A stretch of 64,000 nt of DNA from Lachnospiraceae bacterium (GTDB taxonomy: Bacteria; Bacillota; Clostridia; Lachnospirales; Lachnospiraceae). Within the stretch, counting starts at the first letter, position 1. The number at the start of each line of letters is the position of its first letter. The stretch is taken from the NCBI GenBank assembly GCA_910574745.1, contig CAJTCE010000004.1:62001-126000 (forward strand), in the 5' to 3' direction. Made by a program: the position numbers and the translations under genes. Under the pieces are notes generated by a model. The model did not search any database. It saw only the letters and a program-made list of their open reading frames with translations, and was not told the DNA's origin. Shown in pieces: positions 35,539-44,848 of the stretch.

Positions 35539-36684
35539 ATGGAATTATGTAAACTAAAAACCCCCTGTTATGTGGTGGATGAAGAAAAGTTAATTCATAA
35601 TCTGGAGATTTTAAACCGGGTGGAACGGAATACGGGATGCCGTATTCTGCTGGCTCAGAAGGCATTTTCCTTTTTTCACGCCTATCCTCTCATTGGCAGA
35701 TATATCAGCGGCGCTACGGCAAGCGGCCTGTATGAAGCCCGTCTGGGAATGGAAGAGATGGGAAAAGAAAACCATGTCTATTGTCCGGCATATAAGGAAG
35801 AAGACATAAAGGAACTGAATAAAATTTGCGGGCACATGGTTTTTAATTCCGCAAACCAGTATGAAAAGTTTCATAACATGTGTGATGAAAGCAGCATCGG
35901 CCTGCGGATAAATCCGGAATGCTCCACGCAGGAGGGACATGCTGTTTATGACCCCTGTGCCTATGGCTCCAGACTGGGCATGACCCTTAAAAGCCTGAAA
36001 GGCTGGCTGGATGAATCTTATGAAGGCAATCTGCCAAGGGATGTGGAAGGCTTACATTTTCATACTCTTTGCGAACAGAATGCCGATGATTTAAAAAAGA
36101 CTTTAGACGCTGTGGAGGAGAAATTTGCTCCATGGCTGAAACAAATAAAATGGCTGAATATGGGAGGAGGACACCATATTACCAGGGAGGGCTATGACAT
36201 TTCCCTCTTGGAATCCTGTATCCGTCATATGCAGGATACTTACGGAGTACAGGTCTATTTGGAGCCTGGAGAGGCAGTGGCTTTAAATGCGGGATATTTT
36301 GTGACAGAGGTTTTGGATAAAGTCAAAAATGGAATGGAAATCCTCATATTGGACGGTTCCGCCGCATGCCATATGCCGGATGTTTTGGAGATGCCGTATC
36401 GTCCGCCTTTAAAAGAGAGCGGCGAGCCGGGAGAAAAAGCTTATACCTACAGGCTTTCGTCGGCAACCTGTCTGGCGGGAGACGTCATCGGGGATTATTC
36501 CTTTGACCGGGAAATTCAAATCGGGGATAAGCTGGTGTTTGAGGACATGGCGATTTATTCCATGGTAAAAAATAACACTTTTAATGGAATGCCCCTTCCG
36601 GAAATCGTATTCAGGAGGGCAGATGGAAGCTGTGAAGTAATAAGGAGCTTCGGATATGAAGACTTCAAAGGAAGATTATCTTAA
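35539..36684 (+). CDS. nspC: Carboxynorspermidine decarboxylase
   Basis: A 381-aa fold-type III PLP decarboxylase (alanine-racemase-like barrel). The PLP lysine is in ILLAQKAFSFF (near residue 40), the glycine-rich phosphate-binding part is LNMGGGHHITREGY, and LHFHTLCEQNADDL and the C-terminal ATCLAGDVIGDYSF follow family pattern. It decarboxylates carboxyspermidine or carboxynorspermidine to the triamine. The open frame begins at 35485 but ATG 35539 after GGGAGACATA gives the family's usual N-terminus. Operon context with the synthase supports the call strongly. Confidence 0.93.
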   Translation: MELCKLKTPCYVVDEEKLIHNLEILNRVERNTGCRILLAQKAFSFFHAYPLIGRYISGATASGLYEARLGMEEMGKENHVYCPAYKEEDIKELNKICGHMVFNSANQYEKFHNMCDESSIGLRINPECSTQEGHAVYDPCAYGSRLGMTLKSLKGWLDESYEGNLPRDVEGLHFHTLCEQNADDLKKTLDAVEEKFAPWLKQIKWLNMGGGHHITREGYDISLLESCIRHMQDTYGVQVYLEPGEAVALNAGYFVTEVLDKVKNGMEILILDGSAACHMPDVLEMPYRPPLKESGEPGEKAYTYRLSSATCLAGDVIGDYSFDREIQIGDKLVFEDMAIYSMVKNNTFNGMPLPEIVFRRADGSCEVIRSFGYEDFKGRLS

Positions 36685-36702
36685 TAAAGGAGTTTTGATA
36701 AA

Positions 36703-37875
36703 GTGAATTACGGCAACAGTGATTTCAGCAAAGAAGCTTTGAGTCAAGGAACGATTGGTCAAGGAACTTTCAGCAAAGGAACCTTTAGAATGCCGGGAGA
36801 GTTTGAGAGGCACCGGGGCTGTATGATGATCTGGCCCGTAAGGCCCGGTTCATGGATTAACAAAGGAAGAGAAGCCCAAAAGACCTTTTGTGAAATCGCC
36901 AATGCCATAGCGGCCGATGAAAAGCTGTTTATGTTAGCGGACAAGGAGCACAGGGAAGAAGCGGAACGTGCGTTGTGCAATTGTGAAAACCGCCAAAATA
37001 TCCGGGTTTTGGAAATAGAAACTGATGACGCATGGGCAAGGGATGTGGGGCCTACCTTTGTACTGGACGAACAGGGAAAGGTCCATGGCATAAGCTGGAG
37101 CTTTAATGCATGGGGCGGGGATTATGACGGATTATATGCCCATTGGGAAAAGGATGATCTGGCGGCAAAAAGGTTTTGTGAAAGACTTCAGCTGCCATGC
37201 ATTGACGCATCTCCTTTTGTATTGGAAGGCGGTTCTATCCACTGTGACGGAGAGGGAACCATACTTACCACGGAAGCATGTCTTTTAAGTACGGGGCGCA
37301 ATCCTTCCATGGATAAGACTGAAATAGAACGTGCGTTATGCAATTATCTGGGCGGCAAAAAAGTGATCTGGCTGCCCCATGGCATATATGGCGATGAGAC
37401 CAATGAGCATGTAGACAATATCTGTGCCTTTATAAAGCCGGGAGTTGTGGCATTGGCATGGACGGATGATAAAGAGGATGTGCAGTATGCCTATTCTAAG
37501 GAATGCTATGAGGTACTTTGCAGGGAACGGGATGCAAAGGGAAGGAAATTTCAGATTTTGAAGCTTCCCATTCCACAGAAGCCCGTTTTAATAACAGAGG
37601 AAGAATGTAACGGTTTTGTATTTGAAGAAGGGGAGGATAAACGGGAGCCGGGAGAAAGACTGGCTGCAAGTTATGTAAACTTTTATATAGCAAACAACAG
37701 TATTATCCTGCCGCAGTTTGGAGATGAAAATGATGCAGAGGCTGTCAGACTGCTTAGAGAGGCATTTCCCGACAGAAAGATAGTGCCGGTTATGGCCAGA
37801 AGCGTGATCGTAGGCGGGGGAAATATTCATTGCATTACCCAGCAGATTCCAAAAGGAAGCGAAAAGAAGAGTTAA
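36703..37875 (+). CDS. aguA: Agmatine deiminase
   Basis: A 390-aa pentein-fold enzyme that hydrolyses agmatine to N-carbamoylputrescine and ammonia. PGEFERHRGCMMIWP at the start of the domain, DDAWARDVGPTF, HVDNICAFI and, near the C-terminus, VGGGNIHCITQQIP with the catalytic Cys are all present. The start is GTG 36703 after AAAGGAG. About 27 residues precede the domain and carry short repeats built on QGT/KGTF (SQGTIGQGTFSKGTF), an unusual N-terminal tail. Together with the next gene it makes putrescine. Confidence 0.95.
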   Translation: MNYGNSDFSKEALSQGTIGQGTFSKGTFRMPGEFERHRGCMMIWPVRPGSWINKGREAQKTFCEIANAIAADEKLFMLADKEHREEAERALCNCENRQNIRVLEIETDDAWARDVGPTFVLDEQGKVHGISWSFNAWGGDYDGLYAHWEKDDLAAKRFCERLQLPCIDASPFVLEGGSIHCDGEGTILTTEACLLSTGRNPSMDKTEIERALCNYLGGKKVIWLPHGIYGDETNEHVDNICAFIKPGVVALAWTDDKEDVQYAYSKECYEVLCRERDAKGRKFQILKLPIPQKPVLITEEECNGFVFEEGEDKREPGERLAASYVNFYIANNSIILPQFGDENDAEAVRLLREAFPDRKIVPVMARSVIVGGGNIHCITQQIPKGSEKKS

Positions 37876-37889
37876 AAGGAGCAAAGGAT

Positions 37890-38765
37890 ATGCGGAATGT
37901 AACGGTGGCTGCAATTCAGATGCAGATGGGAAAAACCGTAGAAGAAAATATAGAAAAGGCTGACAGAATGGTGCGGAAGGCGGCGGCAGAGGGAGCAAAA
38001 ATCATTTTGCTGCCGGAATTGTTTGAACGGCCCTATTTCTGTCAGGAACGGCGTTATGAATACTACGATTATGCCCTTCCTGTTACGGAAAATGCGGCAG
38101 TCAGGCATTTTAGGAAGGTAGCAAAGGAGCTGTCGCTGGTGATTCCCGTCAGCTTTTACGAAAGAGACAAAAACAGGCTTTATAACTCGGTTGCCGTCCT
38201 TGACAAAGACGGCGCGCTCCTTGGCGTGTATCGGAAAACCCATATTCCCGATGACCACTATTATCAGGAAAAGTTTTATTTTTCCCCGGGAGATACGGGA
38301 TTTTTGGTATGGGACACGGGATATGGCAGAATCGGCGTCGGAATCTGCTGGGACCAGTGGTTTCCGGAAACAGCCAGAATCCTTGCCCATAAAGGTGCGG
38401 AGCTTTTGCTTTATCCTACGGCAATCGGCAGCGAGCCTATTTTAGACAACGACAGCAGTTCTCACTGGAGACGTACCATGCAGGGACATGCGGCGGCTAA
38501 TAACGTGCCGGTCATTGCGGCAAACCGTATCGGCAGGGAGGATGTGGAGCCTTGTAAAGAAAACGGCGGGCAGGCCTCTTCCCTGATATTTTACGGCTCT
38601 TCCTTTATGACGGAGGGCACGGGGGAGGTCATAAAAAGCGCCTCTAAGGATAAGGAGGAAATTCTTATTGCAGCTTATGATTTGGAAAAGCTTTCAAGGG
38701 AACGACTGGAATGGGGATTGTTCCGGGATAGAAGGCCGGAGTGCTACGGGGAAATCTGTCATTAA
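37890..38765 (+). CDS. aguB: N-carbamoylputrescine amidase
   Basis: A 291-aa carbon-nitrogen hydrolase. The catalytic triad segments are ILLPELFE (Glu), YRKTHIPDDHYYQEKFYF (Lys) and GVGICWDQWFPE (Cys). It converts N-carbamoylputrescine to putrescine, CO2 and NH3. ATG 37890 follows AAAAGGAGCAAAGG; the open frame to 37830 overlaps aguA and is not needed. Last gene of the polyamine operon, followed by 137 nt before the PocR protein gene. Confidence 0.94.
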   Translation: MRNVTVAAIQMQMGKTVEENIEKADRMVRKAAAEGAKIILLPELFERPYFCQERRYEYYDYALPVTENAAVRHFRKVAKELSLVIPVSFYERDKNRLYNSVAVLDKDGALLGVYRKTHIPDDHYYQEKFYFSPGDTGFLVWDTGYGRIGVGICWDQWFPETARILAHKGAELLLYPTAIGSEPILDNDSSSHWRRTMQGHAAANNVPVIAANRIGREDVEPCKENGGQASSLIFYGSSFMTEGTGEVIKSASKDKEEILIAAYDLEKLSRERLEWGLFRDRRPECYGEICH

Positions 38766-38902
38766 AAATATGAAAAAATAATGTGCAAATAGTCTGCCTG
38801 TATGTTGTAAAAAGCAAAAAAATATTGTAAAATTAAAAAGTATATTTGTATCAGACAGACTTTCGTGAAAGAAAATATAAAACAGGCATGGGGGAGAAAA
38901 CT

Positions 38903-39748
38903 ATGGACATTAGAGAATTTGTAAATTTGGAAGAGCTGGAAGCGATTCAGGAGGCATGGGCAAATGCAACAGGGCTGGCAGCTATTTTTACTGATGCACA
39001 GGGGGAATATATTACCGGCGATTACAATTTTACGGATTTTTGCATTAAATTAACCCGTGGCAGCCAGGAAGGCTTAAGAAGATGTGTGGATACGGACCAG
39101 AACGGATTGCAAAAGGCGTGTCTGGAAAAAGGATGTTATAAATGTCATGCAGGACTTATGGATTTTGCATACCCTATCAGGATTCATGAGACAGGAGAAC
39201 TGGTTATGACCGCTATCGGCGGGCAGGCGCTTCCCAGCGACCAGCCTATTGACGAAGAGGCATTTCGTAAAATAGCAGGCGAGATAGGAGTAGACCCTGA
39301 TGTCTATGTGGAAGCATTGTACCGGGTGCCTGCCATGCCGGAATCAAAGATTCGGGCTTGTGCAGATTTGCTGGGAGGGATAATTGATATTTTTATCAAC
39401 CAGAAATATTTGGAACGCGTTGAAAACAGCAAGATGACGGTCTATGCAGAAAATCTGGACAAGATCAACAGCGTTATTGACAGAATTGAGGACAATTCCA
39501 AGAAGCTGACCAAAATCGCTTCCAAGGAAGGAATTCTGGCATTGAATTCCGCAATTGAAGCGGCAAGATTGGGAACTGCAGGCGCTTCCTTCAGCATTTT
39601 GGCGAAGCAGCAAAGTGATTTGTCCAAACAGAGCGGGGAAATTTATGAGCAGATTGGCAATGATATCAATACCATAGCGGATGCTGTCAATGAAATGAAT
39701 CATGCCGGAGAGAAAAAAGATGAGTTAAAACTGGAGGATTTATTATAA
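38903..39748 (+). CDS. PocR sensory domain fused to chemoreceptor-like signalling segment, soluble
   Basis: A 281-aa protein with no membrane segment. Residues about 1-170 are a PocR-type ligand domain (LEAIQEAWANATGLAAIFTD, and DFCIKLTRGS with the Cys pairs in RRCVDTDQNGLQKACLEKG and CYKCHAGL). The rest, about 185-270, is a short MCP signalling hairpin with the tip-like sequence GILALNSAIEAARLGTAG. Full-length receptors have a longer bundle and methylation sites, so this is a short soluble form. ATG 38903 after GGGGGAGAAAA. Follows the polyamine operon. Ligand and partner kinase unknown. Confidence 0.85.
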   Translation: MDIREFVNLEELEAIQEAWANATGLAAIFTDAQGEYITGDYNFTDFCIKLTRGSQEGLRRCVDTDQNGLQKACLEKGCYKCHAGLMDFAYPIRIHETGELVMTAIGGQALPSDQPIDEEAFRKIAGEIGVDPDVYVEALYRVPAMPESKIRACADLLGGIIDIFINQKYLERVENSKMTVYAENLDKINSVIDRIEDNSKKLTKIASKEGILALNSAIEAARLGTAGASFSILAKQQSDLSKQSGEIYEQIGNDINTIADAVNEMNHAGEKKDELKLEDLL

Positions 39749-39842
39749 TTTCCATAATAACTGCAAGAACTTCTCATAGTACATCAAAGCTTGCAGCAGG
39801 AGAAGCAAAGCAGGCAGGATAAAAGTGATTCAAATAGAACGA

Positions 39843-39874
39843 GGCGGAAGAGACAAAAGGTTTCTTCCGTTTTT
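39843..39874 (+). terminator. Rho-independent terminator after the PocR gene
   Basis: CGGAAGA (39844-39850) pairs with TCTTCCG (39862-39868), extended by a further few pairs, followed by TTTTTT. A second imperfect inverted repeat (TTATAGAGAATT/AATTCTATAA, 39906-39933) follows and could be an operator for the next unit. Confidence 0.75.
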
Positions 39875-40016
39875 TATTCCCCATAAGTACTTTACCATAG
39901 GGATTTTATAGAGAATTTTATGGAATTCTATAAGTTGGAACAAAAGACAATTGTAAAAGGTTTTTTTGGAAATTTGCAATTTTTCAAAATAGAAATGGAA
40001 GAGAGGATGGGAAAGG

Positions 40017-40691
40017 ATGCAGTATCGGCTGTTAGTTGTGGATGATGATTTGGATATTTGTACGATGCTAAAGGAATTTTTTGAAATGACGGGCTATCTG
40101 GTGCAGACAGCCCATACGGGAGTGGAAGCTCTTGAGGCTTTAAAGGGAAATCCCGATTTGATTTTGTTAGATATCAATATGCCGGAAATGGACGGCATCG
40201 AGGTCTGCAAAAGAATCCGGAATCAGGTAAATGTGCCGATTGTTTTTCTGACGGCCAAGATAGAGGAACAGGATCGGGTAAACGGGCTGATGGCAGGGGG
40301 AGACGACTATATTATGAAGCCTTTTGGCATGGATGAGCTTCATGCAAGGGTAGTTGCCCATTTAAGGAGAGAGGAACGGGGAAGGGACAAAAAGCAATTG
40401 AAGTCTGCAGGGGAGTTCCTCATTAATTTTTATGACCGCAAGGTATTTGCAGGGGAAAAGGAAATCGTTTTTACCAAAACGGAATTTGATATCATAGAAT
40501 TTTTATGCAGTAATAAGGGCAGGATTTTTGACAAGGAGACCATTTATGAAAGGCTCTGGGGATTTGACAAGGATGGGGACAGCGCTATCATTATGGAGCA
40601 CATCAGAAGGATACGAAGCAAATTTGCAAAGGAATCGGATGTAAATGTCATAGAGACCGTTTGGGGAGTGGGATATCGATGGGTATTGTAG
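40017..40691 (+). CDS. OmpR/PhoB-type response regulator
   Basis: A 224-aa regulator. Receiver domain with the acidic pocket VVDDD, phospho-acceptor Asp52 in LLDINMPEMDG and conserved Lys in MKPFGMDEL; winged-helix output domain from about residue 125 (FTKTEFDIIEFLCSN, RIRSKFAKES and VWGVGYRW). The 3' end overlaps the kinase gene. With the ABC transporter genes at 42-45 kb downstream, a BceR/VraR-like control of that transporter is plausible but not shown. Confidence 0.92.
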   Translation: MQYRLLVVDDDLDICTMLKEFFEMTGYLVQTAHTGVEALEALKGNPDLILLDINMPEMDGIEVCKRIRNQVNVPIVFLTAKIEEQDRVNGLMAGGDDYIMKPFGMDELHARVVAHLRREERGRDKKQLKSAGEFLINFYDRKVFAGEKEIVFTKTEFDIIEFLCSNKGRIFDKETIYERLWGFDKDGDSAIIMEHIRRIRSKFAKESDVNVIETVWGVGYRWVL

Positions 40692-41932
40692 AGAAGTGGG
40701 CGGTAAGATGGAATAAGAGGACTATGTGGAAGGAGAAGCGGAAAGGATACGGGGAAATGAATGAGAGCAGGGGCAGAAAGAGTGGAAGAAAAGTAAAAAA
40801 GAGCCTGAAGATGGCGCTATTCATGTATATTGTGGCAGGAATCGTGGCTATTGTCATAGCCTGTATTCTGATTCTTAATTATTTTGAAAGCTGGCAGGAA
40901 ATGATTCGTACTACGGCAGGATTCACGGAAAAGGAAGTGCTGACCGCCCTGCATACCGTATATACGCTGGAAACGACCAGAGTTTCCGATGAAGTAATAA
41001 GACAGCTTGCCATTTTGGATATGGTACAGATGTTTTCCGTTTTTATCTGCATTGTTCTTGGAATTGTGATCGTCAGCAGGCTTTACTATAAAAAGAAACT
41101 GGAATTGCCTTTGGAAATTTTGAAACTGGAAATAGAGTGCATTGGAAGGGATGATTTAAATTTTGACTGCAGCTATTACAGCGGAGATGAAATGGAAGAA
41201 ATATGCACTGCGTTTAATCATATGAGGCTTCAGCTCATTAAGACCCAGGGGAATTTGTGGAAGCTTTTAGAAAAGCAGAGGGAATTAAATGCTGCATTTG
41301 CCCATGATATCAGAACGCCGGTAACCGTTATGAAAGGGTACAGTCAGATGCTTTTAAAATTTTATCCGGAGGGTAAAATTTCGGAAGAGAAGCTTTTGGA
41401 AACGTTACAAATGATTGACAGGCAGGCAGACAGGCTGGAGCGTTTTTCCGATACCATGAAGGAAATCCATTCATTAGATGAATGGCAAATAGAAAAGAAA
41501 ATTACAACCATGAAGGAACTAATGGAAAAGCTCTCCGCCAATTTAAAGGGGATGGCAGGAGGAGAAAGGAAGACCTTGGCAGCTTATGACGGGGAAGGGG
41601 AGCAGACCTTATATTGTGATATGCATTTAATTGAAGAGGTGGCGGATAATCTCTTTGCCAACGGCTTCAGACATGCAAAGGAAACGGTGGAATTGAAAGG
41701 AAGCATTTGTGAAGGGACGCTGTATCTCTATGTAAAGGACGACGGCGCCGGTTTTTCCGGGGAGGCACAGGAAAGAGCCATGCGCCCTTATTTTACTACG
41801 GATAAAGAGCATTTCGGGATGGGATTGACCATTTGCAAAACCTTGTGCGGAAAGCATGGAGGAGATTTGGCAATAACCAATTCCATTGACGGGGGTGCGA
41901 TCGTGTGCGCTATGTTTGATTGTCAGAAGTAA
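40679..41932 (+). CDS. Membrane sensor histidine kinase
   Basis: A kinase of about 417 aa. Two membrane helices (near residues 45-70 and 120-140) frame a short extracellular loop; a HAMP-like stretch precedes the dimerisation segment AFAHDIRTPVTVMKGYSQML with the phospho-accepting His, and the ATPase part ends with KDDGAGFSGE and FGMGLTICKTL. The start is uncertain: ATG 40679 has GGGGAGTGGG upstream and overlaps the regulator by 13 nt, while ATG 40757 would also keep both helices. Partner of the preceding regulator. Stimulus unknown. Confidence 0.88.
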   Translation: MGIVEKWAVRWNKRTMWKEKRKGYGEMNESRGRKSGRKVKKSLKMALFMYIVAGIVAIVIACILILNYFESWQEMIRTTAGFTEKEVLTALHTVYTLETTRVSDEVIRQLAILDMVQMFSVFICIVLGIVIVSRLYYKKKLELPLEILKLEIECIGRDDLNFDCSYYSGDEMEEICTAFNHMRLQLIKTQGNLWKLLEKQRELNAAFAHDIRTPVTVMKGYSQMLLKFYPEGKISEEKLLETLQMIDRQADRLERFSDTMKEIHSLDEWQIEKKITTMKELMEKLSANLKGMAGGERKTLAAYDGEGEQTLYCDMHLIEEVADNLFANGFRHAKETVELKGSICEGTLYLYVKDDGAGFSGEAQERAMRPYFTTDKEHFGMGLTICKTLCGKHGGDLAITNSIDGGAIVCAMFDCQK

Positions 41933-42070
41933 AGGTCAAACGAATGTGGGAAAGCTAAAGACATGGGAGAAAGAAGATTTCCGAAAGGATAGGAAAAGAA
42001 TAGGGAATTGAAATCTAAAATAGCCTTTAGAAGGATGAAAATCCGGAAAAGAAAGGAGCTTTTGCAGCAT

Positions 42071-42958
42071 ATGGAAACAGAAATCAGACTGGAAGGGGTT
42101 TGCAAATATTATGGAAAGAAACAGGCTCTTAAGGATGTGACTATGACCATTCCGTCGGGAATGTTCGGGCTTTTAGGACGAAACGGAGCCGGGAAAACAA
42201 CCTTGATGAAGATCCTCGCCACGTTACATAGGGCGGATGTGGGGAAGGTAAGCGTTTGCGGCGTGGATGTGAAAAACAGTGCCGAAATCCGCAGTATGAC
42301 GGGATATCTTCCCCAGGATTTTTCCATGTACGGAAATATGGGCGTTTATGAGGCCATGGATTATCTGGGCACTCTGTCGGGATTATCCAAAGGGGAAAGA
42401 AAGAAAAGAATTCCGGAGCTTTTAGAAAAAGTCAATCTTTCCCATAATTACCGGACAAAAGTTAAGGCTATGTCCGGCGGCATGAGAAGGAGGCTGGGAA
42501 TTGCCCAGGCGATTTTAAATAATCCTAAAGTGTTGATCGTAGACGAACCCACGGCGGGTCTTGATCCGGAGGAGCGGGTGCGCTTCCGCAATCTCCTTTG
42601 TGAAATCGCAGAGGAGAGAATCGTCATTTTGTCTACCCATATTGTTGGAGATGTGGAGGCAACCTGTGAAAATATCGCAGTGCTGGATGAAGGAAGTTTG
42701 AAATTTGCAGGAACGGTAGAGGAGCTTCTTAACATGGCAGAGGGAAGGATTTATACTGCCGAGGTTTCCCGCATGGAGTTAGAGAAGATAAAAAAGGATT
42801 ATATTGTTACCGGGATGCTAACCAAGGGCAGTATGGTGGATGTGAGATTTGTGTCAGAAGAAAAGCCCTTTGAAGGGGCAAAAAACTGCGAACCCAACGT
42901 AGAGGATGCTTATTTATATCTGATGAATGAGAAAGGCGGGGAGACAGTATGCTTATAA
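42071..42958 (+). CDS. ABC transporter ATP-binding protein (ABC-2 type)
   Basis: A 295-aa ATPase with Walker A GLLGRNGAGKTTLMKIL, Q-loop GYLPQDF, signature MSGGMRRRLGIAQA and Walker B VLIVDEPTAGLDP, the pattern of drug- or bacteriocin-export ATPases of the ABC-2 group. The C-terminal about 60 residues form the usual domain after the ATPase. AAAGGAG lies about 11 nt upstream of ATG 42071; the open frame to 42008 is not needed. It overlaps the permease gene by 10 nt. Cargo unknown. Confidence 0.9.
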   Translation: METEIRLEGVCKYYGKKQALKDVTMTIPSGMFGLLGRNGAGKTTLMKILATLHRADVGKVSVCGVDVKNSAEIRSMTGYLPQDFSMYGNMGVYEAMDYLGTLSGLSKGERKKRIPELLEKVNLSHNYRTKVKAMSGGMRRRLGIAQAILNNPKVLIVDEPTAGLDPEERVRFRNLLCEIAEERIVILSTHIVGDVEATCENIAVLDEGSLKFAGTVEELLNMAEGRIYTAEVSRMELEKIKKDYIVTGMLTKGSMVDVRFVSEEKPFEGAKNCEPNVEDAYLYLMNEKGGETVCL

Positions 42959-44196
42959 GCTTGATCAAAAAGGAATGCTCTATGTGGATGAAGAGTATTG
43001 TATTCTATGCATATGTGATTATTCTGATCGTATTTTATGTCTCCCAGCTGGAAGGCGGAGAGCTTATCAGAAAGCCGGAACCGGGAGGAGATGACTACGG
43101 ATATATTTATTCCGATGACGAGAATATTATTATGAACGGCACCTTAAAGGATCTGGTCTGTGATTTTGAAAGCGAAAGAGATTTTGCCACCTATCCTGTG
43201 GGATTTTATAAGTCGGTAACCCTGTCTGAAGGAGAGCGGGAGCAGCTTGCATCATGTATCTCCAGACTTTGTAAAATGAGCCGTGAGGAATGGGAACAGG
43301 CTCTTGTGGAATATTCTGCAGGATATTCTGTGGAATATGACGAATTGGGAAGAGAAACGGTAGAGGAAAAAGTACCATGGCCCATTGTAGTACCTTCCGA
43401 CATGACCTATGAGGAGTTTGAAGCGATCATGGAAGAGGTGTCAGACATTATAGGACCCGGCAACAATTATGAAAAAGAAAATCTAAAAGAGCATGCGGAA
43501 GTGAAGATGACCTATGAACAGGCTCTTTTGGAATATGATAATATTTTATACAAGGATAAGGTAAGCGGAGCCTATGCCAGATTGTTTTGTGATTATATCG
43601 GAATTATATTAGGACTACTGCCGGTTTTCTTTGGCACGGCAAGAGTATTAAAGGATAAAAGAAGCCAGGTAAAAGAGGTTGTTTATGCCAAGAAGGCGGG
43701 GACGGCTGCAATTGTATGCTCCAGATATCTGGGGATTGTGATCATGATATTCCTGCCGGTTCTGCTGCTTTCTTTTTTGCCTATGTCAAAAGCCGTATTT
43801 GTAGCCAAAACGGCGGGAGTAAAAGTTGATTATCTGGCCTTTGTGAAGTATGCCGCAGGCTGGCTCCTTCCCACTGTTTTGTTTGTAACGGCGTTTTCTT
43901 ATGCCATTACGGAGCTGACAGAAGGATTTTTGGCAATTTTAGCCGGCATGGTGGTGTGGTTTACAGCGCTCTTTTCATCCGTTACCTTACAATGGGCAGG
44001 ATGGAATCTCATTCCCAGATTTAACAGCTTGGGGGAATATAATCTGTTCTTATATTTGCGCCCACAGCTTGTGGCAAACCGGATATTTTATACGGTTTTG
44101 GCTCTGATGCTTTTGGGACTGACCTTAACGGTCTATGCATTAAAACGGAAAGGAGTTCTGAAAAATGGAAAAGTTTCTGAAAATCTCGGCAGTTAA
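42949..44196 (+). CDS. ABC-2 type membrane subunit with large extracytoplasmic domain
   Basis: A 415-aa membrane protein. One helix near residues 17-30 is followed by about 170 mostly acidic extracytoplasmic residues, then about five or six helices in the C-terminal half (LFCDYIGIILGLLPVFFGTA, LGIVIMIFLPVLLLSFLPM and others). This is the layout of ABC-2 export permeases. It overlaps the ATPase gene by 10 nt and the next membrane gene by 32 nt, so the three form one unit. No specific family name can be given. Confidence 0.8.
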   Translation: MLISLIKKECSMWMKSIVFYAYVIILIVFYVSQLEGGELIRKPEPGGDDYGYIYSDDENIIMNGTLKDLVCDFESERDFATYPVGFYKSVTLSEGEREQLASCISRLCKMSREEWEQALVEYSAGYSVEYDELGRETVEEKVPWPIVVPSDMTYEEFEAIMEEVSDIIGPGNNYEKENLKEHAEVKMTYEQALLEYDNILYKDKVSGAYARLFCDYIGIILGLLPVFFGTARVLKDKRSQVKEVVYAKKAGTAAIVCSRYLGIVIMIFLPVLLLSFLPMSKAVFVAKTAGVKVDYLAFVKYAAGWLLPTVLFVTAFSYAITELTEGFLAILAGMVVWFTALFSSVTLQWAGWNLIPRFNSLGEYNLFLYLRPQLVANRIFYTVLALMLLGLTLTVYALKRKGVLKNGKVSENLGS

Positions 44197-44803
44197 CTTT
44201 AAATACAACCTCCTTCCCCATCTGCTTGTCAGCATGCTCTTATGTCTGGCGGCCCCGCTTTTTATAGGGACCAGAAATCTGGATACCTATCAGGTGGCAA
44301 AAATCATGGAGGCCTATTTGTGTTTACTGGGAATCATTTTGTTGATTCCCGTATTTATACCGGATATGAACAAAGACATCAGGGATTTGATCGCCAGTAA
44401 AAGAATGCCCGTGTATTCCCTTCATATCATCAGAACTCTTTGGGCTTTATTTTTTCTGGTGCTTATGAGTCTGGCATTTCTTGGGGTTTTGAAAGGAGAA
44501 AACTGTGCCTTTGATTTTGGTGAAATGTTTTATACGGTCATGGCAAACGCTTTGTTTTTGGGAGGCATGGGGATGTTTGTTTTTGCGCTTTTTGATCAGG
44601 CGGTCTTTGCTTACATGATTCCGTTAGTCTATTACGTCATCAATTTCGGAGGGCGTAAGCATTTTGGGAATTTTTATCTTTTTTCCATGCAGGTGGGACA
44701 CTTTACAGAAAAACATTATCTTCTTGCAGGCGGTTTGATTTTCATGGCCGGGGCTGTTTTGTTAAGAAAAATTGTAACTTCCTTTTCTTTTGTGTTATCA
44801 TAA
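44165..44803 (+). CDS. Second ABC-2 transporter membrane subunit
   Basis: A 212-aa protein with about six hydrophobic helices (LLVSMLLCLAAPLFIGTRNL, YLCLLGIILLIPVFIPDM, TLWALFFLVLMSLAFLGVL and others). AAAGGAG precedes ATG 44165, which lies 32 nt inside the previous gene, so translation is coupled. It is likely the second permease half of the transporter encoded at 42071-44196. No known family recognised beyond that. Confidence 0.75.
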   Translation: MEKFLKISAVNFKYNLLPHLLVSMLLCLAAPLFIGTRNLDTYQVAKIMEAYLCLLGIILLIPVFIPDMNKDIRDLIASKRMPVYSLHIIRTLWALFFLVLMSLAFLGVLKGENCAFDFGEMFYTVMANALFLGGMGMFVFALFDQAVFAYMIPLVYYVINFGGRKHFGNFYLFSMQVGHFTEKHYLLAGGLIFMAGAVLLRKIVTSFSFVLS

Positions 44804-44848
44804 AAGAAATTCTCTTGTACAAAAGAGAGTGAAGGGGGAGTTCTTATA

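Noticed and set aside
39906-39933. Imperfect inverted repeat TTATAGAGAATT/AATTCTATAA
   Set aside because: AT-rich and interrupted by a 2-nt mismatch; not listed as a separate site, only mentioned with the terminator.
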